NCBI GenBank assembly: GCA_020061125.1
Contig: JAGUYV010000248.1
Coordinates: 1-8,506, forward strand
Length of the DNA stretch: 8,506 nt
From: a bacterium
GTDB taxonomy: Bacteria > UBP15 > UBA6099 > DSWB01
Direction: 5' to 3'
Positions 1 to 4,821 of the stretch are shown here, piece by piece; within the stretch, counting starts at the first letter, position 1, and each line of letters opens with the position of its first letter. A program made the translations under genes and the position numbers. Under the pieces are notes generated by a model. It searched no databases, was not told the DNA's origin, and worked only from the letters and a program-made list of their open reading frames with translations.

Positions 1-1
1 C

Positions 2-502
2 GAATACGAGAGCGCAGCCATCCGCGCCGCGCAGGTTCTGGGCCTTCGCGCCGCGGGCGTGGACCTGCTCGAAACCGGCGCCGGGCCGCAGATCCTCGAG
101 GTCAATTCCTCGCCCGGACTCAAGGGCATCGAACAGATTACGGGCGTGGACATTGCGGCCGCCATCATCTCGCATGTCGAGGAGCAGGCCGCGTTTCCGG
201 ATGTGGACATCCGCCAGCGCCTTACCCTCAAATCCGGCTATGCGGTGGCCGAACTGACCGTGGCCTCGAACTCGCCCCTGGCCAACACGACCGTATCGGC
301 CGCGCAACTCAAGGACCGCGACATCCTGGTTCTGAACATTCTGCGCGGCAGCATCGCCATCCCTAATCCGCGCGGCAGCCAGAACATTCTTCCCGGCGAC
401 ATTCTCGTGTGCTACGGAAGCACGCAATCGCTCAAGGAACTTATCCCCGCGGGCAGAAAATCGCGCGCCGGGAAGGCGGCGCCTCCAGCGGGTGCGAATT
501 GA
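2..502 (+). CDS. RimK-family ATP-grasp ligase fused to RCK_C (TrkA-C) domain, 3' end only
   Basis: The reading frame is open to the left edge, so the gene starts outside the window; the GTG at 59 is internal. Bases 2 to about 190 encode the end of an ATP-grasp domain of the RimK type. A GVDLL segment is followed by [12 protein letters not shown], whose Glu and Asn are the usual Mg-ATP ligands, then [10 protein letters not shown]. RimK homologues ligate glutamate or another amino acid to a carboxylate; E. coli RimK glutamylates ribosomal protein S6, and relatives act on F420, tetrahydromethanopterin or lysine-carrier substrates. After a short linker, bases about 230-455 match the RCK_C/TrkA-C fold (SPLANTTV, then [13 protein letters not shown], then [10 protein letters not shown]), known as a small-ligand regulatory domain of potassium channels. 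A basic Ala/Lys-rich tail follows. Standard RimK ends after the ATP-grasp part, so this is a C-terminal fusion. The family call is firm; the substrate is unknown. No terminator is obvious after the stop. Confidence 0.88.
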   Translation, partial: EYESAAIRAAQVLGLRAAGVDLLETGAGPQILEVNSSPGLKGIEQITGVDIAAAIISHVEEQAAFPDVDIRQRLTLKSGYAVAELTVASNSPLANTTVSAAQLKDRDILVLNILRGSIAIPNPRGSQNILPGDILVCYGSTQSLKELIPAGRKSRAGKAAPPAGAN

Positions 503-507
503 CTGGT

Positions 508-544
508 GCGCATGCGTCGCGCCTCTTTTGACGCCGCGCATGCG
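508..544. repeat. Two copies of the 9-bp motif GCGCATGCG around a promoter
   Basis: GCGCATGCG occurs at 508-516 and again at 536-544, 28 bp apart. Its core CGCATGCG is a perfect 8-bp palindrome. One copy lies just upstream of the -35 element and the other inside the -35/-10 spacer of the oxidoreductase promoter, which is where operator sites would lie. In G+C-rich DNA such short palindromes can arise by chance, so an operator role is inference. Confidence 0.35.
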
Positions 545-557
545 GCAGTGATACAAT
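528..557 (+). promoter_or_regulatory. Sigma-70-type promoter for the FAD oxidoreductase gene
   Basis: TTGACG (528-533) and TACAAT (552-557) each match the -35 and -10 consensus at 5 of 6 positions, with an 18-bp spacer. Transcription would begin near 564-566, giving a leader of about 40 nt to the ATG at 604. It lies in the gap after the RimK-type gene and so makes the oxidoreductase an independent unit. Confidence 0.65.
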
Positions 558-589
558 CAGCGGGCAAAGCGGAATAATGAAACCGGGGA

Positions 590-596
590 AAGAGGA
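590..596 (+). promoter_or_regulatory. Shine-Dalgarno site that fixes the oxidoreductase start
   Basis: The purine run AAGAGGA ends 7 nt before the ATG at 604, with GAGG spaced 8 nt. The earlier in-frame ATG at 577 has only a poor upstream purine stretch, so 604 is the better start. Confidence 0.6.
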
Positions 597-603
597 TGTC
601 CCA

Positions 604-1947
604 ATGAACAACAATGTTGATGTGGCGATTGCCGGTGCGGGGATTGCCGGGTGCCTGCTGGCGCGCAACCTGGCCCGTGACGGCCATCGCGTGGCCGTGA
701 TCGAGAAATCAAAACGCGAGGATGCAGGCCATGACTGGTGGGATACCATCAAGATTGCGACCTTTGCGCGCGTGGGTATGCCGGAACCCGAGCCGCCCGA
801 ACTCATGAGCACAAGGCACGAGGCCACGGTATACCTGCCGCTCGAAACAAAACCGCTGACCGCCCCGCCGCGGCCCGAGTCCATTCATGTGGACCGCAAG
901 CTGTTGGAGCAGCGGCAGATCCGGTACGCCGAAGAAGCCGGAGCCGAGTTGCTGTTTGGCGCCAAAGCCACGGGGCCGCTGCTGGACGGGGACCAGGTCG
1001 TGGGCATGGGCGTGGAAACCGCGGAAGGCGAGAAGATCGAGCTGCGCGCAAAAATTACCATAGACGCGGCGGGCATGAGCGGCGTGCTGCGGTCCAAAAT
1101 GCCCGAGAAATTCGGGTTCCCGCAGCAGGTCGAGCGCAAGGACATGTTTGTGACTTACCGGGAAATCCGCAACAACACCACGGCAAGCCGAGACGATCTG
1201 CTGATCTTCGGCAAAAACAACGGCGTGGTGTGGGTGAACCGCGCCGAGGCGGGCATGGTGGACTTTTTCGCCGGGGCCATCAACTTCCCGGGCCGCACCG
1301 AACCGCGGGACATCGTGAATGAAATGATCCGGAAGACGCCCGAAGCCGGGGACCGCATCATGCGCGGGGGTTACGGCGCGCCCATTCCCGTGCGCCATTG
1401 TTTTGATTCGTTCGTGGCGCCCGGCTTCATGCTGTGCGGAGACAGCGCCTGCCATTGCAGCCCCATTGACGGCAGCGGCATGGCAAGCTCCATGATCGCC
1501 GCGGACCACGCATCCAAAATCGCACACGCGGCTCTGGAAAACGGAGACACATCCTTGGCGGCGCTGTGGCCGTACATCGGTGCGTACAAGCGCGAGCAGG
1601 GCGTGCCGTTCGTGGGTCTGGATGCGGTGCAGAAATTCATGGTTTCGGAACCAAAGATCAATCTGGAACTGCTGTTCACGCGCGGCGTACTCAAGATAGA
1701 AGAATTCTGGGGCAGCGGCGGCGGAGCGGGCGGCAACAAGCTCAAGATGCTGCTGCGGCTCATCAAGCTCGTGGACCGGCCCCTGTTCGTGCGCCGCCTC
1801 ATCGCGTCCGTGGGTATCGGCGCAAAGCTCAAAGTGCATTACATGAATTTTCCCGACAAATACGATCCCGCGGAATTCGCGGCGTGGGTCAAGGGGAAAG
1901 AGAGCCTGTTCGCCGAACTGCCCCCGGCCATGCTTCCCCCGCGCTGA
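604..1947 (+). CDS. FAD-dependent oxidoreductase, geranylgeranyl reductase-like superfamily
   Basis: The 447-residue product is a predicted cytoplasmic flavoprotein of the p-hydroxybenzoate hydroxylase/geranylgeranyl reductase type (FixC-like). The N-terminus carries the Rossmann fingerprint GAGIAG (residues 11-16), with an acidic residue (Glu34) at the end of strand 2 to bind the FAD ribose. A DAAGMSG segment near Asp154 corresponds to the DG motif. GDSACHCSPIDGSG (from Gly279) is the second FAD motif contacting the pyrophosphate and ribityl parts. Relatives reduce isoprenoid chains, hydroxylate aromatics or halogenate. Residues after about 340 form a C-terminal part with no motif I recognise, so the substrate cannot be assigned. 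There is no signal peptide. It has its own promoter and an intrinsic terminator 36 nt after the stop, so it appears monocistronic. An ATG at 577 would add nine residues but is less well supported by the ribosome binding site. No partner ferredoxin or prenyl-lipid gene is visible. Confidence 0.85.
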   Translation: MNNNVDVAIAGAGIAGCLLARNLARDGHRVAVIEKSKREDAGHDWWDTIKIATFARVGMPEPEPPELMSTRHEATVYLPLETKPLTAPPRPESIHVDRKLLEQRQIRYAEEAGAELLFGAKATGPLLDGDQVVGMGVETAEGEKIELRAKITIDAAGMSGVLRSKMPEKFGFPQQVERKDMFVTYREIRNNTTASRDDLLIFGKNNGVVWVNRAEAGMVDFFAGAINFPGRTEPRDIVNEMIRKTPEAGDRIMRGGYGAPIPVRHCFDSFVAPGFMLCGDSACHCSPIDGSGMASSMIAADHASKIAHAALENGDTSLAALWPYIGAYKREQGVPFVGLDAVQKFMVSEPKINLELLFTRGVLKIEEFWGSGGGAGGNKLKMLLRLIKLVDRPLFVRRLIASVGIGAKLKVHYMNFPDKYDPAEFAAWVKGKESLFAELPPAMLPPR

Positions 1948-1982
1948 CGACGCATAGCGCAGCCATCTTTCCGCAAAATGCA

Positions 1983-2017
1983 AACGCCGCCCCGGTCCAC
2001 GGGGCGGCGTTGTGTTT
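1983..2017. terminator. Bidirectional intrinsic terminator between convergent genes
   Basis: An 11-bp perfect stem (1983-1993 pairs with 2001-2011) closes a 7-nt loop. The plus strand continues with GTGTTTGTG; the minus strand continues with TTTGCATTTTG. It lies between the stop of the oxidoreductase gene (1947) and the stop of the convergent Spy-like gene (2037), so it can serve both. Confidence 0.8.
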
Positions 2018-2036
2018 GTGCAGTCTGTCTGCGGCG

Positions 2037-2639
2037 TCAGTCTTCCGTGTATTCCTGTCCGGGGCCGCCGGGTCCCATACCCATGCCGGGCCCCATGCCC
2101 TGGCCCATGCCGCCGCCCTTGCCCGGGCCGCGGTTCTCTCTCAAGTATTCCATGGCCTTGGCGATCTGATCATCGGTGAGAAGGGAACGAATCTCGATCT
2201 GCACATCCGCCATGGATTTCATGTTCTCGGTCTGCAGTTTCCCGATCTGGTCAATCTTGGAATGGATCTGCGACTTGTTGGGGCTTGAGGCGTTCAAAAG
2301 CTCCTGAAGGTCTATCTGCAGGATGTCAATTTCCGCCTTGTTGCGCACGGCCTCTTTGGCTGAAGTGGTGAACACAGAGCTGATTTTGTCCGCCTGGGAC
2401 TGGGAGATGCCCGTGTACGAAAGGAAGGCAGGGTCTTCAATAAGGCGCTGGAGCGCCATTCCCATGCCCATGGCCCGGCCCATGCCGCCTCCCATGCCCG
2501 CCTGCATTCCCATGCCCGGCCCGCCGCCTTTGCCCGCCTTTTTGTTGGCTTTGTTCCCGTTTGCCGCCAGGGCGGTTCCGGCCACGAACAGAGCCATCAC
2601 CAGAGCCGCCAGCGCCATCCATTTGTGTGTGCGTTTCAT
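2037..2639 (-). CDS. Spy/CpxP/ZraP-like periplasmic protein, Met/Gly-rich
   Basis: This is a 200-residue exported protein. Residues 1-25 form a signal peptide: a basic start, a hydrophobic core AALVMALFVAG, and cleavage likely after ALA. Residues 71-168 are helical and charged, ending in LTDDQ (154-158), the LTxxQ signature of the Spy/CpxP/ZraP family; an ISQSQ segment at 78-82 is a degenerate first copy. Family members are periplasmic chaperones or metal-responsive repressors of envelope-stress sensors. Two low-complexity Gly/Met segments flank this core: residues 38-62 with seven methionines and 171-194 with four. They recall Met-rich soft-metal-binding tails, but copper or zinc binding is inference. 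The start at 2639 is chosen because GGAGG sits 8 nt upstream and the signal peptide begins there; a longer in-frame start at 2861 would run through the sigma-gene terminator. The protein lies downstream of the sigma factor gene on the same strand but is separated from it by that terminator. Confidence 0.82.
   Translation of the reverse strand: MKRTHKWMALAALVMALFVAGTALAANGNKANKKAGKGGGPGMGMQAGMGGGMGRAMGMGMALQRLIEDPAFLSYTGISQSQADKISSVFTTSAKEAVRNKAEIDILQIDLQELLNASSPNKSQIHSKIDQIGKLQTENMKSMADVQIEIRSLLTDDQIAKAMEYLRENRGPGKGGGMGQGMGPGMGMGPGGPGQEYTED
2461..2522 (-). repeat. Low-complexity Met-Gly coding repeat
   Basis: The plus strand shows many copies of CCCATGCC and close variants, encoding Gly-Met units on the minus strand. 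A second shorter block lies at 2072-2117 near the 3' end of the same gene. Both are within the coding frame and could change length by slippage. Confidence 0.6.
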
Positions 2640-2647
2640 GTTTTCCG

Positions 2648-2654
2648 CCTCCCT
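2648..2654 (-). promoter_or_regulatory. Shine-Dalgarno site for the Spy-like gene
   Basis: On the minus strand this reads AGGGAGG, an almost ideal anti-16S match, 8 nt before the ATG at 2639. It settles the start against the longer in-frame extension. Confidence 0.7.
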
Positions 2655-2686
2655 GTGCGAAATGGTTTTGTTAGTGAAGAGGGGGC

Positions 2687-2700
2687 CGCAGCCGGCTGCG
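2687..2700. promoter_or_regulatory. Perfect 14-bp palindrome in the Spy-like gene leader
   Basis: CGCAGCCGGCTGCG is its own reverse complement. It sits about 50 nt upstream of the start codon, between a possible promoter and the ribosome binding site, where an operator or leader element could lie. It does not resemble a terminator because no T tract follows on the minus strand. Its function is unknown. Confidence 0.3.
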
Positions 2701-2724
2701 CCCGTTTCCCTTTCCATGCACCCG

Positions 2725-2754
2725 GTTAGACGGCGCCATGTGCGCCAGGTTAAA
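2725..2754 (-). promoter_or_regulatory. Possible weak promoter of the Spy-like gene
   Basis: On the minus strand, TTTAAC (2749-2754) and TCTAAC (2725-2730) are separated by 18 bp. Matches to consensus are modest. The spacer contains the short inverted repeat GGCGC/GCGCC. It is the best candidate in the 170-bp leader downstream of the sigma-gene terminator, but another sigma factor could use a different site here. Confidence 0.2.
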
Positions 2755-2810
2755 AGCGCAGAAAAGAAAACCATGCGGCATGCCGTAGCGGGAAATATGA
2801 TGTCCGGAAC

Positions 2811-2838
2811 AAAGAAAAGCCGGCCCCGGAGGGCCGGC
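2811..2838 (-). terminator. Intrinsic terminator of the sigma factor gene
   Basis: An 8-bp perfect G+C stem (2819-2826 with 2831-2838) has a 4-nt loop and is followed on the minus strand by TTTTCTTT. It lies 38 nt after the sigma gene stop codon. This is a textbook Rho-independent terminator and separates the sigma gene from the Spy-like gene. Confidence 0.85.
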
Positions 2839-2876
2839 GGTGTCTGTTCGATTGGGGGCAATTGCCATTCGGCAAA

Positions 2877-3692
2877 TCAGTTCAGATAACTGCGAAGCAG
2901 TTCGCTGTTGTCCTGTTCGCGCAGCCGGGCCATGGCTTTTTCTTCAATCTGCCGGATGCGTTCGGTGGACAGGGACAGGGCTTTGCCGATTTCGCGCAGG
3001 GATTTGCGAGGCTGCCCGTCCAGACCATAGTGCATGCGCAGCACGAGCTGCTCGCGCTCGGTGAGCGTGTGCAGGGCCGCGTGAATCATGGTCTTGAGTT
3101 CCTCGGCGATGTTTTTGTCAATGACCGGATCCTCGGTGCCCTCGGCGCTCACGAGGTCCATGTACTTGAGATCTTGTGTGGCGTCGCTCAAGGGCGCGTC
3201 CAGGGACATTGTGCCCGCGAGGAGCGTGTGCAGCGCGCGTACATGGTCGGTCTCGATGCCTGTGCGCGCTGCGAGTTCGTCAATGCTCGGGTCGCGGCCC
3301 AGTTCATTTTGAAGCGCTTCCGTCTCGCGAATCAACTTTTTGAGATATGCGGCGTATTGTGAGGGTTTGCGCACGGTGTCGCTGTATTTCAAGAGCGCAT
3401 CCTCAATGGCCTGGCGGATCCACCATGTGGCGTAGGTGCTGAATTGGAAGCCTTTTTCCACATCGAATTTCTCTACGGCGCGGATCAGGCCCACGGTGCC
3501 TTCCTGAACCAGGTCGTCGTATTCGAGGCCGCGGCGCTGGTATTTCTTGGCGATGGAATGCACGAGCGGCAGGTTGGCCTCGATGAATTCCCCGCGCGCC
3601 GCTTCATCGCCCTTGACCATGCGCCGTAGAAGGCGCGTGCGAAGCTGGGTTTTTGCAGTGTTCTTTCTCAAAGTCATCACCCTTGTGTTCAT
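2877..3692 (-). CDS. Sigma-70 family RNA polymerase sigma factor (non-primary)
   Basis: The 271-residue protein directs RNA polymerase to promoters. Region 2 spans about residues 34-104: a core-binding segment [20 protein letters not shown] (58-77), then [13 protein letters not shown] (84-96) with the two tryptophans that melt the -10 element. Region 3 follows (about 111-190). Region 4 ends in a helix-turn-helix, [20 protein letters not shown] (231-250). Region 1.1 is absent, and size and order suit an RpoS- or SigB-like alternative sigma, not the housekeeping one. Compared with E. coli RpoD and RpoS, the conserved Arg-Thr-Ile-Arg stretch after region 2.4 reads DTVR, and the position of RpoD Arg584 in region 4.2 is Thr243, so promoter choice may differ. 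ATG 3692 has a weak GGA site; an ATG at 3677 is possible but its AAGG would be only 3 nt away. Transcription ends at the hairpin at 2819-2838. The regulon is unknown. Confidence 0.9.
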   Translation of the reverse strand: MNTRVMTLRKNTAKTQLRTRLLRRMVKGDEAARGEFIEANLPLVHSIAKKYQRRGLEYDDLVQEGTVGLIRAVEKFDVEKGFQFSTYATWWIRQAIEDALLKYSDTVRKPSQYAAYLKKLIRETEALQNELGRDPSIDELAARTGIETDHVRALHTLLAGTMSLDAPLSDATQDLKYMDLVSAEGTEDPVIDKNIAEELKTMIHAALHTLTEREQLVLRMHYGLDGQPRKSLREIGKALSLSTERIRQIEEKAMARLREQDNSELLRSYLN

Positions 3693-3696
3693 ATTT

Positions 3697-3713
3697 CCGC
3701 GAGGCCGTCGCGG
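3697..3713 (-). promoter_or_regulatory. Hairpin overlapping the ribosome binding site of the sigma gene
   Basis: CCGCGA and TCGCGG pair over 6 bp with a 5-nt loop. In the mRNA the 3' arm contains the only SD-like bases (GGA) and ends 4 nt before the AUG at 3692. Such a structure could lower translation initiation. An RNA thermometer or attenuator role is inference from position only. Confidence 0.35.
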
Positions 3714-3736
3714 TTTTGCGCGCAGCCTCGCACCTA

Positions 3737-3765
3737 TTAATATGCACCCAAACTCGAAAATATAA
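3737..3765 (-). promoter_or_regulatory. Possible promoter of the sigma factor gene
   Basis: On the minus strand, TTATAT (3760-3765) and TATTAA (3737-3742) are spaced 17 bp apart, with about 38 nt from the predicted start site to the ATG. Matches are 3 of 6 and 4 of 6, so the call rests partly on position and AT-richness. Confidence 0.3.
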
Positions 3766-3780
3766 CAGCATTGGGGTAAT

Positions 3781-3807
3781 ATTGTTCCAAAATACTTTAG
3801 ATTGTTC
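3781..3807. repeat. Direct repeat ATTGTTC, 20-bp period, in the divergent intergenic region
   Basis: ATTGTTC occurs at 3781-3787 and 3801-3807, two helical turns apart, within the AT-rich gap between the sigma gene and the DUF47 gene. This geometry suits a tandem regulator site, but I do not recognise the motif and chance is not excluded. I saw no convincing plus-strand -35/-10 pair for the DUF47 gene here. Confidence 0.3.
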
Positions 3808-3906
3808 GGGTTTTCACTGAATCACGGTAATTCTGGAAATCACACAGATTTAATAAACCCCTAACATTCAAGAGATATTTTTTGTGTGGACGGAAAAACT
3901 GCATTC

Positions 3907-3912
3907 AGGGGG
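3907..3912 (+). promoter_or_regulatory. Shine-Dalgarno site that fixes the DUF47 start
   Basis: AGGGGG lies 6 nt before the ATG at 3919. An in-frame GTG at 3886 is preceded by a T-rich run and has no such site. Confidence 0.65.
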
Positions 3913-3918
3913 CCGCTT

Positions 3919-4641
3919 ATGTTTGCCGGACTCAAAACCGCTCTGCCCGGAGAGAAACCCGAAACAAGCGAAGAAAAAGGCCGCGAGATTAAACACGCGG
4001 GCATGTTCAGCAAAAAGAAGCATCTGGTCAAGGCGCTTGAGGAATACGCCGAGCAGGCCAATGAAACCATACGATTGTGTCTGGACATCGTAAACGCCAT
4101 GTTTGAAAACCGGGGGGCGCGCACGCTTGAAGAGCTTGCCGCGGCCGTGCGCAGTTCCGAATCCCGTTGCGACACTCTGCGCCGCGGCATCGAATATCAC
4201 CTCTACACCGGCGCGCTGCTTCCCAGCCTGCGAGGCGACATTTTCAATCTTCTCGAACAGTACGACAAGGTGCCTAACAAGGCCGAGGATGTCGCCAATT
4301 TCCTGTCCCTGGTCGAGCCGGAAATCCCCAGTGAACTTCATAATGATTTCGGCGAAATTCTGGGCCGGACGCACAAGGCCGCCGCCAGCTTGAGCCGCGC
4401 GCTCACCAGCCTGTTCAAAAACCTCAAGGATTCCATCGCCGCGGCCAAGGAAGTGGAACTGGCCGAAAGCACCATAGACAAACTTGAACGCCAGTTGACG
4501 CGCCGCATATTCTCTCTGGAAATTGACACCGGCGGCAAGCTGCTGATTTATGAATTCCTCAAAATGTGTTGCGCCATATCCGACCGCGCGGAAAACGCTT
4601 CCGACCGCATCGAGATCATCGCCGTGAAGATCAGGACTTAA
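3919..4641 (+). CDS. DUF47 (PhoU-like, TIGR00153-type) protein
   Basis: This is a 240-residue soluble all-helical protein of the DUF47/PhoU_div family. Its hallmarks are ESRCDTLRRGI (81-91), LYTGALLPSLRGDIFNLLEQ (95-114), DKVPNKAEDVANFL (116-129), and near the C-terminus ISDRAENASDRIEIIAVK (220-237). These conserved Glu/Asp pairs (for example Glu81-Asp85 and Asp222, Glu225, Asp229) correspond to the metal-binding E/DxxxD motifs of PhoU relatives. Family members usually partner low-affinity phosphate transporters of the Pit family and modulate uptake. No pit gene lies in this window: the divergent neighbour is a sigma factor and the next gene is a glycosidase 180 nt away. Residues 1-27 are a charged extension ahead of the common FSKKKH start of the fold. 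There is no signal peptide. The family call is firm; the link to phosphate is by homology only. Confidence 0.85.
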   Translation: MFAGLKTALPGEKPETSEEKGREIKHAGMFSKKKHLVKALEEYAEQANETIRLCLDIVNAMFENRGARTLEELAAAVRSSESRCDTLRRGIEYHLYTGALLPSLRGDIFNLLEQYDKVPNKAEDVANFLSLVEPEIPSELHNDFGEILGRTHKAAASLSRALTSLFKNLKDSIAAAKEVELAESTIDKLERQLTRRIFSLEIDTGGKLLIYEFLKMCCAISDRAENASDRIEIIAVKIRT

Positions 4642-4645
4642 TCGG

Positions 4646-4676
4646 GGCGCAAAGGTCTATTCTGCGCCGTCCTTTT
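4646..4676 (+). terminator. Probable intrinsic terminator of the DUF47 gene
   Basis: GGCGCA (4646-4651) pairs with TGCGCC (4663-4668) across an 11-nt loop, followed by GTCCTTTT. The stem is short, so this is a moderate-strength call. It lies directly after the stop codon at 4641. Confidence 0.5.
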
Positions 4677-4729
4677 GCAACCACGGATTCTTCGTTTGTT
4701 TAATCATCCGCTGTTTCCTGCCGCGGCGT

Positions 4730-4750
4730 GGCGTTGCGCGCGGCGTTGCG
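4730..4750 (+). repeat. Direct repeat GGCGTTGCG, 12-bp period, at the GH3 promoter
   Basis: Two exact 9-bp copies (4730-4738 and 4742-4750) overlap the -35 element and the spacer. They could be a regulator site or chance in G+C-rich DNA. Confidence 0.35.
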
Positions 4751-4762
4751 TGCGTGTATGAT
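4734..4762 (+). promoter_or_regulatory. Sigma-70-like promoter for the GH3 glycosidase gene
   Basis: TTGCGC (4734-4739) and TATGAT (4757-4762) are separated by an ideal 17 bp. The -10 matches 5 of 6 bases; the -35 keeps only TTG. The leader to the ATG at 4822 would be about 50 nt. Confidence 0.5.
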
Positions 4763-4806
4763 CGGTTTGCCGGGTCGTTTCCGGTTCTCCCACATCCACG
4801 CCCGGC

Positions 4807-4813
4807 GGAAGGG
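4807..4813 (+). promoter_or_regulatory. Shine-Dalgarno site that fixes the GH3 start
   Basis: GGAAGGG ends 8 nt before the ATG at 4822. A GTG at 4813 in the same frame overlaps this site and is therefore an unlikely start. Confidence 0.65.
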
Positions 4814-4821
4814 TGACGGCC

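Noticed and set aside
709-1983. Long minus-strand open frame of 424 codons opposite the oxidoreductase gene
   Set aside because: It is antisense to a gene with clear FAD motifs. Its translation is His/Arg/Ala-rich with no domain, as expected of a shadow frame in G+C-rich DNA.
2640-2861. N-terminal extension of the Spy-like protein to an ATG at 2861
   Set aside because: It would include the sigma-gene terminator hairpin and hide the signal peptide. The GGAGG before 2639 gives a better start.
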